DNA of 64,000 nt from Rhyacophila brunnea. Taxonomy: Eukaryota > Arthropoda > Insecta > Trichoptera > Rhyacophilidae. The first letter of the stretch is position 1, and every line of letters begins with the position of its first letter. A program made the translations under genes and the position numbers. The stretch lies in NCBI GenBank assembly GCA_022495005.1, contig JAGYXB010001411.1:62001-126000 (forward strand), read 5' to 3'. Under the pieces are notes generated by a model. The model did no database searches and had not been told where the DNA came from. It saw only the letters and a list, made by a program, of their open reading frames with translations. This document shows positions 44,682-56,516 of the stretch, one piece after another.

Positions 44682-45184
44682 GGGGATTGCAATACCGAAT
44701 GAATATATCAATACCGGTATTTTGGTACATATTTCTTTTTGAATACCGGTATTCGACAAAACATATAGAAAAAATAAGTACCTATCAATAAATTATATAA
44801 CTAAAACATTCGTGGCAAATATTTCCAATTATTCTATAACTTTACTATTGATCCAACGTTGACAGTATATCCAACAAAAGTTGAATTTGAGAGAGATTTT
44901 CTTGTAGGTACTCGTACTTATAGTATTTATAAAAATTAGCTGTTCTTTTATTTAACTTTTGTTGCGTTGAGTCAATATGATATTTGCTTTTTTTGCAGCA
45001 TAAAAATTACACATTAAATTTAATATACAATATAGTAATAAATAATGAAAAAATATCATTAAATTCATTTTCGAAAAACATAAACGTGTATGTTTTCTTA
45101 ATACAGAAAATACCGGTATATTGGATTTTTAAACCGGTATTTCGGTATCGATAAATAATTGAATACCATTATTGCAATCCCTAG
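44682..45184. mobile_element. hAT-type MITE with ATACCGGTATT motifs
   Basis: Starts ggggattgcaataccgaatg and ends attgcaatccctag. Flanked by an exact 8-bp duplication aagtgcat (44674-44681, 45185-45192). Repeated ataccggtatt words lie near both ends. The first one or two bases of the left terminus are lost or changed. 503 bp, non-coding. A rearranged relative lies at 8107-8415. Confidence 0.88.
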
Positions 45185-45192
45185 AAGTGCAT

Positions 45193-46638
45193 ACAATACA
45201 ATGACCACAACAAAATTCTGTGTTTATTAATCCAATATGTATCCATATAAAATTAAACTTAGTACTTTGACATTATACCACATTAAAATACCAAACGACT
45301 ACAAATGGTGATCCCGACGAAAAGTGATGAACAACTACAATTTGATTAAAAGTACTGCTTTGGTTTATGTAAATGTAATATTATATTCCAAGGCAAAATA
45401 CTAAAGGTAAATACTGTCACTAGTTTGTGTACTCAAGTCTCGGCATGCTACTACCCATACTCAGTACGTGTGGCCCAATAAACTTGTTCCATGAAACTTG
45501 TTCGAAGTTCGAACGCATGCGATGAGATCATCGCCGCGACTCGCTAGTCGGTACTGTTGGTAGACTTTCAATACTATTGACATTAAATGCGCGCGAGCGA
45601 GATAGCATAATACACGTATGTCGAGCCGTGATATAATCAACTGTCATTGGCGTCATTGCTCTCCCTTTCTCCCAATTTGTAAAGTTGGTATAGTGAAGGA
45701 CAGAAATGGTGACAAGTTCGTTTTATAGAAAAAATATGGAGTTAGTTTTAGTTCCATTTGAGTATGAGACTGATAAATATTTACGCGTTACGGTTTCATC
45801 ACGTTGAGTTTCTCAATTTTTTAGTGTTATAATTGGAACTTATAAACTGACTTCAAAATTTATGCGTAATTGTGTAAATGGATAATAATTATATAAACAA
45901 TTTGTGTACAAATGGATTCTAAAAAGCACTGACACAGCTTTGCACGCCAAACGCTACTAGTAAGTATTTTGGAACAAGTGTCGATAGTAAGTATTTTTAT
46001 ACTGGCAGTAAGTATACTTAGTCTTCAAAATCGACCAGTTTTCCCACGTCTACAAAATACTCACTAGAAGAAAAAAATATATAAGTACCTACATGAAATG
46101 CGTCAAACCAGGGAGCACAGAATTAAAAAAAACCGACTGTAAGAAAATAAAGAACACGCTTTCCGCCGTTTCCTTTCGCGACGCCCATGTGCTTTGTTGA
46201 AAAGCTTGCGTCCGACAGAAAACTTTGCCTATTTCAAAGCTTTGAACTTATGTTATTACACCTTAAGTTTTATTTAGGTATGTATATTGCAAATACACTA
46301 CGTATTTTGCCGTTCTTTGTTGTAAAGGGAAGCGGAGATTTCTCCGCTGACATTTATGTAGGTATAATACGATTTTGGGTTTATTTTTTTTTTACTTTAT
46401 ACTAATGAGTATACATTTTTCGTTGTTTATATATTTTTTAAATATTAAAAATACATTTTAGGAAAATATTATTTTTCATTTTATATCCACCTTGGGACAC
46501 CAAAACAGTTACCTCTTGTTTTATGGGTCGAGGATTCGTATACTGCACCTGAATGTCTCCACGAGATACCTCCATACTTTTGAGTTTCGTATACTCCACC
46601 TGTAAGCGAAACTAAAATAGTTATATTATTACATTGAT
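45193..46638. other. No recognised gene
   Basis: CpG-richer tract at about 45480-45680 (gcgcgcgagcgagatagcataatacacg). The 72-codon frame at 46187-46405 is not recognised. Confidence 0.4.
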
Positions 46639-46780
46639 ACTATCGACTGAAGGTACTTGATGGAATTTGAATTAAAAATTCTAATTGATTTAAGTTTTGT
46701 ACTATTCCATTTGAGTCGTTTTTTGCGACCCGGGTTTCGCCTTTCGGCATCTTCAGGCGCTGTGTATACTCACCAAAGGC
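46639..46780. repeat. Dispersed repeat, copy 2 of 2 (see 6616-6742)
   Basis: actatcgactgaaggtacttgatgga, ttttttgcgacccgggtttcgcctttcggca and cttcaggcgctgtgtatactcaccaaagg match 6616-6742. Confidence 0.65.
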
Positions 46781-47334
46781 AACAAACACAGTGGCAACGA
46801 ATACTCTTAACTCTAACTTTTATAATAAATCAATACAATAAAGTAGGTAAAAACTCCATTACCTACCTATCAAGTCAAAGGTCTCAATAAAAATATAGCA
46901 AACAAATTATGAATAATTGAAGTGTTAGTAAAAAAAACCGCCTATCTTATTAATAATAATAGACTCGATAAGCATATTATAATAATAATCGTCAAAACCT
47001 AATAATAGATCATTAGTACCTACTTATAAACAATAAAAATACTACACTCAAGAGGTGTAAAATCGTCAATTCTAGGAACAATGGTAACGTATTGGAAATT
47101 AATGGAGTTAACTAATGAGATATTATATCTATGATATCAGTCTTTAAAAATTATTAGCCAAACAATTAATATCCAATAATGTTCTTACATTAGGTTAATT
47201 TATTTGTGGATTTGTTACATTTTAAAAATAGTATTATAAAAAATAAAAAGTAGGTACCATGTATTACATATTTGTGTACTCCTTATACAAAACTGACAGC
47301 AAATCGTCTTTCATCATCCGTCAACTTGTCAACA

Positions 47335-47450
47335 TCCGGAGCAGTGAAGCACTACACATTTTCGGTGCTTCAGCTTTGCTTCTGCTCTGGGTAAAACCCC
47401 ATTGCTCCACTGGGTCATGCTCCTGGTCTGAGTTCTGTTCCAACGCTCTG
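47335..47450 (-). mobile_element. hAT MITE end, relative of 3678-4051
   Basis: The right end ccaacgctctg and the words attgctccactgggtcatgctcctggtc match the left part of 3678-4051 inverted (cagagcgttgg, gcaggagca, gtggagcaat). The other end is missing. Confidence 0.6.
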
Positions 47451-47545
47451 TAAACGACAACCATAAGCCTTTATTATTTTTTTTTTGTTACCTGTGGTTA
47501 AACTGTGAACTAGTCGTCGGGAAATTTTCCGACGCTATCCATAAT

Positions 47546-48070
47546 GCCAGCGCTCCATTGGCGAGCCAAAAGTCCGAGGACAATAAATTGTCCGATTTGT
47601 CTATGCTCTGCTACTGATCAACGAACGAATAAAAAAGTCGATCTGTTAAAAGTGAAAAGTTACGATTCTCGTAATGTCTTCCGATAATCCTATAATTTTG
47701 TGTTATTTATATGTAGACTTGCATAAAATAATATAGCAGTGAAAACAACACAAGTTTTACGATTTCTTTTATGAATTTCATAAATACAAATAATAAAATA
47801 ATTGGTAAATCTCTCATTTTCTAATGTGTAAATTAACAAATTAATCAATGAAAATGTTTAAAACAATTACAGATTTTTTTTCGGTCAGAATAATGTCAAA
47901 TCGAATTTGCAAAGTGATCGACTGACGAAGTCTGGCAAAAATATCAAACATGTTTGAAATCCAACGAGCCTGGTTTGCAGATTAAAAAGTCCGCAGGTCT
48001 GGGGTGCTCCACGCGAAAAAAAGTCCGAAGACTGTAAATCGTCTGACTTGCGTGCCAATGGAGCGCCGGC
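47546..48070. mobile_element. TIR element with GCC(A/G)GCGCTCCATTGGC ends
   Basis: Left gccagcgctccattggcgagcc and right cgtgccaatggagcgccggc are inverted. The subterminal aagtccgaggacaataaattgtc and its counterpart gtccgaagactgtaaatcgtctgac also pair. No unambiguous target duplication. About 525 bp, non-coding. Confidence 0.7.
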
Positions 48071-48859
48071 TTAAAGTCTAAAACATTCTATATTTTATTA
48101 GTCACCCCCTTATTTGAGCTAGAATAAAACCACTCACAAGAAGTAGTAGGTATCTGCCTATGTACGAGTACTTTCAATGGGTAATTTATTGCAATAATTA
48201 CTGTACCCAACTTTGCCGAAAGACAATATAAAAGCACCGTTCTGTGGCTAATAACAGAGATTAAAAACTTATGGAGGAACAATATACACAGATGAAGGCA
48301 TAATCTTTTGTTTGGCATTAATAACAGTTGTGAAAATGTTTTATCAAACAAAGGATGGTTATTATTTTTTGTTTGAAATTCCCCTTTTCGAAAAAACGTT
48401 TGTCTTTAGGATTATAATGGAAAGAGGATATAAAACATTCGCAAATTGCGGAATTATTAAAACACGACATGTTAACGTTAGAGACTTTAAAATTTTATGT
48501 TTGATCTTTTGCTAATCGACTGACTCACAAAAAAATAACTGGCAATAATACGATGGTAAAACAATATAACCATTTTAATTTTCTATTTCTTACACACATT
48601 TCGTTATGTTGTAATGGGAGTTTATAGCAACATTTTCACAACGGTGCCTCCAAATCTGTCAGCGTCACAGACCTCCACGTACCTAAAGCCACCACTCGTA
48701 GGTTTCATGGAAACGCTCTGTTTTGGTAGGTAGATGGTGTAAATGGCAAATTAAGATTTATGGTATATTAGTCAGTTTAAGATAGCCAACATGATTAATA
48801 AAATAGGTAGATAAGTAGGTACCTACTTAACAATCTTGCAGACAATTTGAAACTAAATA
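48071..48859. other. No recognised gene
   Basis: Frames of 67-87 codons on each strand at 48088-48515 are not recognised. Bases 48645-48720 resemble, in part, the repeat block at 27681. Confidence 0.4.
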
Positions 48860-49300
48860 ATTACAAGATAAAAAGAACTTTTTATATACAACGTTTTTAA
48901 ATTTTCTGTTGAATCATATAAACTTGACTAGCTTAAACGATCAAAAAAAATTGTACGTGATAGAAATAATACTGAAATGTCATTTTGATTTCCATAGTAA
49001 CGCACGTATATAATAATAATTTAGTTGTTAGGACCCCAGACCCTTAGCAACCAATAATAGTGGTTTGGATTACGGACTTCTTCCGAAATAACTTTTCATA
49101 CAAAACAGAATTAACTGAAAATGAATTCAATTCTACTTAAAGTTGGCTAAAAGTATTAAAAGAATGCATTGGCATCGTGTTCTGATATATTCTAAAAGTT
49201 TCAAATGTCTAGCTAGTCGGGAAGTTAGTTAAAAATCGATTGCAAAATTTGTACTTCATAAACAACCACCGGACGAATACGACCTAATAAAAACGTTGTA
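48860..49300 (+). repeat. ~450-bp dispersed repeat, copy C of 4
   Basis: ttacaagataaaaagaactttttata to aataaaaacgttgt. The central word is ttgttaggaccccagacccttagcaacc, matching copy D (ggggtctggggtcctagcaac, inverted). Closest to copy D. Confidence 0.8.
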
Positions 49301-49537
49301 AAATAACAGGATACGGACAATCTGCTTAAGGGAGGCACTTTGGAGACGTCTCCAAGACCGACGTTGGTAATAGTACCTACCGATGATTTAAAAGGAAGCA
49401 TACATGAACTACTTCCTTGTAGATTTTCCCATTATCCTGTAAAGCACATAGGTAATATCTGGTTTTTATTTGTTTAAAGATGTTAACATTTTACTTCAAA
49501 TAAACTGGTAGCGTTGTACGAAGTCTAAATTTTTTCA

Positions 49538-50796
49538 TTAAGGGGGGACATGCTCGTCGAAGGTCAAAATTGAGTTTTTATTGTATATTCAAACCATGAT
49601 CCTGGACACTCCTTAAACGTTGTAGATGATCTATTTATATAATTTTGAAGCCTTATTATCCTTTATAGTTATTTTAAACATTTGATGACTGCATGAAATA
49701 TTTTTGTTACATAAAATAGTATTCTTTTAAACCTCTCGCTCTAATGTTTTAGAATATAGTCATATTTCGGTACATAACTGTGCGATTTTACTCTACATTA
49801 GAATATAAATCATATTTCGGTACATAACTGTGCAGTGGTGTTAAGATTTTTTACATGTATTAATTTTTAAACGTATTTATAAAACCATTAGCATAATTTA
49901 TTACGAGATAATTTTTGTAAAATATTCACGATAAAAAATTATATTGATAATCTCTGTGATCCCAAATTTGACAAGAATTAGGCATTTTATAATTCTAAAG
50001 AATTATAAGCTATGTCTTTGACCATTCAAGTGTGATAAACATCCTACGAATAATGATTGCTTTATAATAATTATTGACCTAAGAATAAGGTAGTGTTTTT
50101 TTGAAATACGCCATTTCTTTTGTCATTCCCCAGTGGTTAAGCTACAACATACGGCCGTAGCCATAAATTAACAAAATATAATTGAAGTAGGGAGTAAAAT
50201 GATATTGACGCGCGTGTTTGATGTTTTTTATGGCTACGGCCGTATGTTGTAGCTTAACCACTAGGGAATGACAAAAGAAATGGCGTATTTCAAAAAAACA
50301 CTACCTTATTCTTAGGTCAATAATTATTATAAAGCAATCATTATTCATAAGATGTTTATCACACTTGAATGGTCAAAGACATAGCTGATAATAAATATCT
50401 TTAGAATCATCTCTAAATGTGTTAATCTTGCCGATTTTTTGAATAATAAAATGAGATAATCAATATTTTACAAAAATTATCTCTAAATTATGCTAATGGT
50501 TTTATAAATGCGTTTAAAAATTAATAAATGTAAAAAATCTTAACACCACTGCACAGTTATGTACCGAAATATGACTATATTCTAAAACATTAGAGCGAGA
50601 GGTTTAAAAGAATACTATTTTATGTAACAAAAATACTTCATGCAGTCATCAAATGTTTAAAATAACTATAAAGGATAATAAGGCTTCAAAATTATATAAA
50701 TAGATTATCTACAACGTTTAAGGAGTGTCCAGGATCATGGTTTGAAAATACAATAAAAACTCAATTTTGACCTTCGACGAGCATGTCCCCCCTTAA
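49538..50796. mobile_element. Complete foldback element bounded by TTAA
   Basis: Two arms of about 600 bases run outward-in from TTAAGGGGGGACATGCTCG (49538) and, inverted, CGAGCATGTCCCCCCTTAA (to 50796). They meet at a ~60-base spacer (about 50165-50230) beside acatacggccgtagcc. The arms are nearly identical apart from a ~55-base duplication in the left arm near 49785 and a deletion in the right arm near 50450. TTAA at both ends suggests the piggyBac-type target. Its transcript would form a very long hairpin. No transposase. Confidence 0.85.
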
Positions 50797-51189
50797 GTAA
50801 AATTTAATTATCAAAATACTTTAATGGGGTGAATGTCCAACAGATGAAAGTTGTGTTCGATACGCAACCCCTCATAAATTGTAGGGATGAACGTGTGAAG
50901 AATAATAATACATATTATTGTTAGGAATTATTTATTGACTATGTAATATTGCCATAATATTTGCTTTTACATTTATCTACATCACACGAATGTCGAAATA
51001 TTTGGATTCAGTAAGTACTTATTATAGTATATGAAAAACTAACTACAAAAATATTAAAAAAAAAAAAACAATTTTTCAAAAAATGTGTCTAGAAATCTTT
51101 ATTGTTATAGATTAAGAGATATTTTAAATACTTACATACTACTGCTGCGATTTCATAGCGTTTTTGTAGTGTAAAAGACGAAAGCAGGG
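50797..51189. other. No recognised feature
   Basis: AT-rich, ending with an A-run (51055-51069). Confidence 0.4.
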
Positions 51190-51660
51190 CCCCGTATTTT
51201 TTGCAAATGAGAACTCTGCCATTCATGGTAGTATTGACTTGTGTGTCCCTAATAACTATCTTAGAAATCGGGAGCATCAGTTGTTTTTTCTCCCGAGGAG
51301 CAGAACTAACCTGCCGTTGGTGATGCCAATTGGGAGGGCAATAACTCTGTTCAACCAAATCGCTTCGGATGTTGATATATTCCACCTACGTGAGGATGAG
51401 TATAGGTGGACGTTGTTTAATAAATTCTTAAAATAGGCTCCGCTCAGCTCATTCTGTGTGCTTCCATGCTTTATAATTTATATTTTATTTTTTTATAATT
51501 TTTTACCTCTTACTTTACTTTTCATACTGTTTTTGTGATACTGCATAATATATTTATTTCTTTTTTACACTTTTTCTTTGTTTTTAAATGTCATGTTGTG
51601 AACGTCTTAAATTTTTAATTTGTAATGTTTACGGTATGTAAAATATAAATAAATTTCAAT
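51190..51660 (+). pseudogene. C-terminal end and 3' UTR of a CR1/jockey-like LINE
   Basis: The + strand frame reads NENSAIHGSIDLCVPNNY, LRNREHQLFFLPRSRTNLPL, VMPIGRAITLFNQIASDVDI and FHLREDEYRWTLFNKFLK, stop at 51434-51436. The DIF..R...YR tail is typical of the end of CR1/jockey-like reverse-transcriptase ORFs. The copy is 5'-truncated near 51190 but this part is uninterrupted, unlike the - strand copy at 28300-28725. About 220 bases of AT-rich 3' UTR follow. The 98-codon - strand frame is a shadow. Confidence 0.72.
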
Positions 51661-52453
51661 GTGAATGTCGTCACTGCTTCTGAGAAGGTTTTTTTTTCAT
51701 GAGAAATGATCCATTCATTTAACGCTTTAAACGTACCCACAACACACAACTACGGCCTCAGATGTGAAAGCTCTGCCACTACTCCACCACCAACAATTAC
51801 CTGTCATAAATATGTCACGGTGTGTAATAACCAATAAGGATAATATTTTTTCTCATTTCATGATTGTCGAATTAACAGAATAAGCAGAACTGTTAGAACG
51901 CCATTTTTATTAATTTTCATTAGGATTCGGTTCCGATTCTTCAAAAGAGCAATACACTTAAGTACTTACTTAGCAATACACAAATGTGTGTTTTATTTTA
52001 ATTTCATAACCCATGCTATGTTTTCTAATTATTTTTACCAGGCGGTCACCATAAATTTATTTGAACCACATTCATTAAAAAAACATTACATACAATAAAA
52101 TATTATTAATTACCAACATAATAATTAGGTACTTAAGGGGGAGAGGCATAGTTTTTTTTTTGTCAAATTGAAGCTTTAAACACATTTTAATCTATCAATC
52201 CCTATCTAAATACAATGGGAAAAATAAAATATATTTTTTTATTTAAATGGCTAAAAATGGTTCGTTATTTTGTATTCCAAGTAGTCTTGAAACAAAATTG
52301 TCAATTTAAATGTTGTTTATTAAGTTTATTTGGACTCTCATACGGTTTTTTCAATTAATTGTAGTTTTATTTTAATTTTTTTCAATTTAAAAAAAAACAT
52401 CAATTTTTACAAAAAATTAAATTAGGTAATTACATTTTTATTCGATTACTTAA
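51661..52453. other. No recognised gene
   Basis: AT-rich, no open frame with a recognisable signature. Confidence 0.45.
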
Positions 52454-52825
52454 GCGACAATGACATTGAGCTACTTTACGAGCTGCTTGTTGGCGAATTT
52501 ACAATCCGCCTGTAAAGTCGCCCAGTGTCATCATCGAACAAGCTAACAAGCAGATTGTAAACAATCTACCGAGAAAAGTTGAAAGCCGGTCAACTCTACA
52601 CGTTACACGCCGGCATGTGGGGCTACTGTGTCTGAGCAGTAGAGCGTAGTAGCGACCTCCCGGTAAAAAACGAACTACGTTCTGTCAAAATAGTCGCTAG
52701 CTTGTTGGCTTCACAGCCTCAGAATGGAAAGTTTTGTGTGTCATCATCACAATCGCAGTAGTTGAATCGCCCGCTTTAAAATTCGCCAACAAACAGCTCG
52801 TAAAGTAGCTCAATGTAATTGACGC
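52454..52825. mobile_element. TIR element, ACATTGAGCTACTTTACGAGC ends, full copy
   Basis: About 45 bases of each end are inverted repeats (gcg-caat-acattgagctactttacgagctg). Flanks attactta (52445-52452) and attactga (52826-52833) match 7 of 8, fitting a hAT-type 8-bp duplication with one extra base on the left. A second copy without the right end lies at 59751-60040. No protein is encoded. Confidence 0.78.
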
Positions 52826-53287
52826 ATTACTGACGAATAAATGCATCAGGCGAATATGAGATCTTATCCAAAATATTTTTCTTACTTTTTAGTACCTACT
52901 TTACCCAATATTTTTTTTGTGTTTTATTATTAAACAAATATGCTTTATTAAATAATATAATGTCATTCAATATCAAATTAATAAAAAATACCAGATCTAC
53001 GACATAACATGGAAGGTAGATACGTCGTAATACTCGTAATGTGGAAAAGGTTTCTGGATACTTTCATGATACGTATGTAAGCGGGGGGTATGAAACCAAA
53101 TAAGTCCGGAAAAACATGTTTAATACTATTATTGAAAATATAATATGTTATTCGATTAAATATAATAAACTTTATCATGAAAAAGGGTAATTAAATATTT
53201 CAATAAAATTGTAGTATCGAGCTCTATCTAGGTATACAATATGTCTATCGATTTAAGACGCTTTACATTATAATTCATAATATTTTT
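52826..53287. other. No recognised feature
   Basis: AT-rich; nothing identifiable. Confidence 0.4.
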
Positions 53288-53734
53288 ACAACGTTTTTCT
53301 TAGCTCGTATTCTTATTTGTCCGGTAGTTGTTTGTCCGGTGGTTGTTTGTCCGGTACAAATCTTGCAATCGATTTTTAACTAACTTCCCGACTAGCTAAA
53401 CATTTGAAACTTTTAGAATATATCAGAACACGATGCCAATGATTTTTTAATACTTTTAGCCATTTTTAAGTAGAATTGAATTCATTTTCAGTTAATTCTG
53501 TTTCGTATGAAAAGTTATTTCGACACTATTATTGGTTGCTAGGGGTCTGGGGTCCTAGCAACTAAATTATTCATATATACGTGCGTTACTATGGAAATCA
53601 ATATGACATTTCAGTATTATTTCTATCAAGTACAAATTTTTTTGATCGTTTAAGCTAGCAAGTCAAGTTTATATGATTCAACAGAAAATTTTAAAACGTT
53701 GTATGCAAAAAGTTCTTTTTATCTTGTAATTATT
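53288..53734 (-). repeat. ~450-bp dispersed repeat, copy D of 4
   Basis: acaacgtttttcttagctcgtattc, followed by three tandem gttgtttgtccggt-like units (53318-53362), then the family body inverted to ttctttttatcttgtaatta. The tandem units distinguish it from copies A and C. Confidence 0.8.
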
Positions 53735-54107
53735 TATTAATATGTACACATTTTGATGACAATAAAAGAAGTGTTTCAACTTTTCTTTGACTTCTGTCAT
53801 ATTTCCATTACGCGGTAGGCAATTTGTGGCTGGCAGCTACCCTTGGCCCGTTCCTGGATACTAATCCTTCAATCAGAGCGATAAATTACTTGCAAAATAA
53901 TTTCTTATCATTTACTATGGGGGATGATTCCGAAGCTTAGGTCTAAATGACACCCCATATGTAGCTATCTGAAATATTGACAATAGCCAGTGGCGTGAAC
54001 TATTAAATTATTTATGCACGTACCTACAATATTATATTTATTGACAGAAATTAATGTGGGGGATTTAGAGATTTGACGACAGCTAATGACGTTTCATAAT
54101 ATGAAAC

Positions 54108-54185
54108 TGGCCGCAGAAGCTGAATGGTAGTTTTGGAAACTAGCCTGTAAGAGTTCAGGTTCAAATCCCACCTCTGTCAATATAT
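54108..54185 (+). repeat. tRNA-derived SINE head
   Basis: A perfect B box ggttcaaatcc (54158-54168) follows, about 30 bases on, an A-box-like tggtagttttgg (54125-54136). The 3' part (acctctgtcaatatatttttgg) is not tRNA-like. Confidence 0.65.
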
Positions 54186-54295
54186 TTTTGGATAATATAC
54201 CAGAACGTATCAAACCAGTGTGATAGGTACAGATAGTTATAGGTATATGCAGGTCAAATATTTATCGCTAGACTCAAAGTGCGGAGTGTCTGAGT

Positions 54296-54597
54296 ATGAA
54301 GTATGTACCCGCAAAACTGCAGTCGTCCCCGGTTGAAGCGACTAGAAGCTACACCCAGTGGTACATGCTACATTTTGTTATACATAATTTCGAAATGGAC
54401 CCCTCCAACTATTTTTGTGTGCGTGCGCCTGAATGGATATACGAGTATCTACCTACGTCTGTAGATAAAACTCAGTCACACTCAGGGCCGCGCAAAACTC
54501 TCATGATCTCTTCCTTCATCCTTTCCATTGAATGAACGTTGAAGCAATGGCTAACAGTCAGTGACATCCCTAGACAAAATGCCGCCCTTAATACATT
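54296..54597. other. Unrecognised 79-codon + strand frame
   Basis: The frame at 54296-54535 contains no motif I know and lies in ordinary-composition DNA. Probably chance. Bases 54557-54600 (cagtcagtgacatccctag) resemble a family B end. Confidence 0.3.
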
Positions 54598-54702
54598 GGA
54601 TGTTAAAGACGCGCCCGGCGCGTAACGATTAGGTAGCCATTCGATATAATTAACATGCTATTTAAATGTGGTAATTAATAATTAATTATCTAGTCAGCAC
54701 AG
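54598..54702. repeat. Dispersed repeat, copy 2 of 2 (see 15568-15670)
   Basis: ttaaagacgcgcccggcgcgtaac, tttaaatgtggtaatta and aattatctagtcagcac match the first copy. Confidence 0.6.
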
Positions 54703-54814
54703 ACTTAGAATGTAATCCTCTTTCATTTTTGGTTTGGTCATTTTGGTCACATACCTAAGCCAAAAACAAAGCTCAAAATGAACCATAATAAATAAATAAA
54801 TCATACAAATCATA

Positions 54815-55008
54815 GAATCCCCAAAATTATCGCTCCGTCTTGTGGTAACATTAATTTGACCGTCTGAGCTAGATATGTGATATAATAAAAAATCTAACAC
54901 ACTTATTTTTATAAAATACTCGTACATATACAATTAGATAACAATGTTAATATTTTCGTAAAATTATCAAGCGTTCCAGCTCATAAAATTTTCCATTTCT
55001 AACGCTAG
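54815..55008. mobile_element. hAT MITE family A, left end missing
   Basis: Starts in the family body at aatccccaaaattatcgctccgtc and ends ttccatttctaacgct. The left third (cagggctcgaaatgg...) is absent. Confidence 0.75.
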
Positions 55009-55159
55009 CCAAAAATCTTTAAATTGACACACATACACCATCTACTGAAAATTAAAGATTTTCCATGAAACCTAGGTACTCTCAAACAACGGTCGTTTTG
55101 TGTACGTGGAAATCTATGGCACTGACAGATCTGAAGGCAACCTTGTTTTAAAATATCTG

Positions 55160-55310
55160 GTAAAAGTCTGTTTACTGGAAACCAGGCGGGAACAGCGGTA
55201 ATTTTCATAATCAATTTAGGCAAAATTCATGAATTCAAGAATAATTATTCGGCTATTTCCAAAATTTGTTTGCCGCTTGCTTCCACTAAGCAGACAAGAA
55301 CCAAAAATCT
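55160..55310. mobile_element. Fragment of the TTAGG-associated MITE group
   Basis: ggcgggaacagcggtaattttcataatcaatttaggcaaaattcatgaattcaa, then ttcggctatttccaaaatttgtttgccgcttgcttccact, i.e. both arms of the 40395-40545 element in the opposite orientation. The central TTAGG run has been lost here. Confidence 0.6.
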
Positions 55311-55319
55311 TTATGAGAT

Positions 55320-55525
55320 AAACCATTATAATAGATTCGATATTTCTAAACAAAGATGTCGTCGCTTTATAATGAAGCGACCGCACCCGTCTGCTTCATA
55401 GAAACCCTCCATTGTTCTCAAAAAATATTGTAATAGTTGTATTTGTTTTTTCATTCGCAGTCATTTAAATTAATATGCCACCCCTATGCAACGCATGACT
55501 TGCCTACCCCTTCGAGACGTCACTG
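55320..55525 (-). mobile_element. hAT MITE family B, inverted partial copy
   Basis: Ends cgagacgtcactg (55525); inward, gcctaccccttcg, gcatgactt, atgccacccc and gaagcgaccgcacccgtctgcttcatagaaacc match 27416 and 56038 inverted. Confidence 0.65.
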
Positions 55526-56037
55526 TTAACAGTAAATAATCTCTGCAAACATAATATCCATTGCGATACTTACTTCTCTTCACTTGAAAATTTGGAGCTA
55601 CCTAAATTATCAAAATGTGTTGTAAAGTTTCGTTTAACTTTAGTCAGAAAATGTAAATTTTGGTGATTCAAACCTTCGGTAGTTATGAATAAAAGATTTA
55701 ATAAAGCGGTTATAATGCATTTGTATTTGACATAACAAGTGTATAAATCAAGCTATTAAGTCAATAAACCACCCCTAACTAAGTCTGTGAGCCTTTTTTA
55801 GTGTGATGAGTTTATGCAAGCCAATAATAGTTACCTACAGTCCTACTAACTTATCTGAAGAACGGTTAAAAATGAAACTACGAACTACCATATGGATGCC
55901 ATATTGAAAACGTCATCAAAATGTCAGATTCTGTCCAGTTGCGAGTCTTGATTGGGTAGTTTTCTAATGTTTCTCCCCCAGCAATTCTTCAGATAAGTTT
56001 GTTGGTCAGTACTCTGCTTATCGACGATGGTGGGAAG
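55526..56037. other. No recognised feature
   Basis: AT-rich sequence without identifiable termini. Confidence 0.4.
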
Positions 56038-56260
56038 CAGTGACGTCCCGTGGGGTAGGCACGCCACGCGTTGCTTAAGGGTGGCACATTTTTATAAAGG
56101 GCGGCAAAAATGAAGGAAATAACACGAATTTTATAACTTTTGAGAGTAGTGGCGGTTTTCCATGAAACAAACGATACGGTCGGTTCGTTAGAAAGTACCG
56201 ATATCTTAGTTTAAAAAATAATGGAAGCATTAAAAATCCCGGTAACCTATCTTATTATTC
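56038..56260 (+). mobile_element. hAT MITE family B, truncated copy
   Basis: cagtgacgtcccgtggggtaggc, gcgttgcttaagggtggcac, gggcggcaaaaatgaagg. The downstream part is interrupted by the family A MITE at 56278. Confidence 0.7.
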
Positions 56261-56277
56261 CTATTTTGTATTGAAAT

Positions 56278-56516
56278 CAGGGCTCGAAATGGACCGGAGC
56301 CGGTTCATAAAATCCCCAAAATTATCGCCCGGTCTTGTGAAAATATTAATTTGACCGTCTGAGCCAGATATGTTATATAATAAAAAAAATCTAACAGACT
56401 TATTTTTATAAAATACACATAATCAGATAACTATTACCTTAATATTAAAATATTAACATTTTCGTAAAATTATCGAACGCTCCGGTTCGTAAAATTTTCC
56501 ATTTTGAGCTATAAGT
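56278..56516. mobile_element. hAT MITE family A, copy 7
   Basis: Begins cagggctcgaaatggaccgg and runs to ccattttgagct, where the last bases are decayed. Some of the first inner segment (gcgcaccggagcgccgtt) is deleted. It lies just after, and probably within, the family B fragment. Confidence 0.8.

Noticed and set aside
49538..50796. Simple assembly inversion artefact
   Set aside because: Arms differ by a duplication and a deletion and TTAA bounds both ends; independent half-copies with the same arm and loop exist elsewhere in the window.
51089..51385. 98-codon - strand frame conserved with 28375-28608
   Set aside because: Both are antisense to the CR1/jockey-like tail; their similarity only reflects the LINE relationship.
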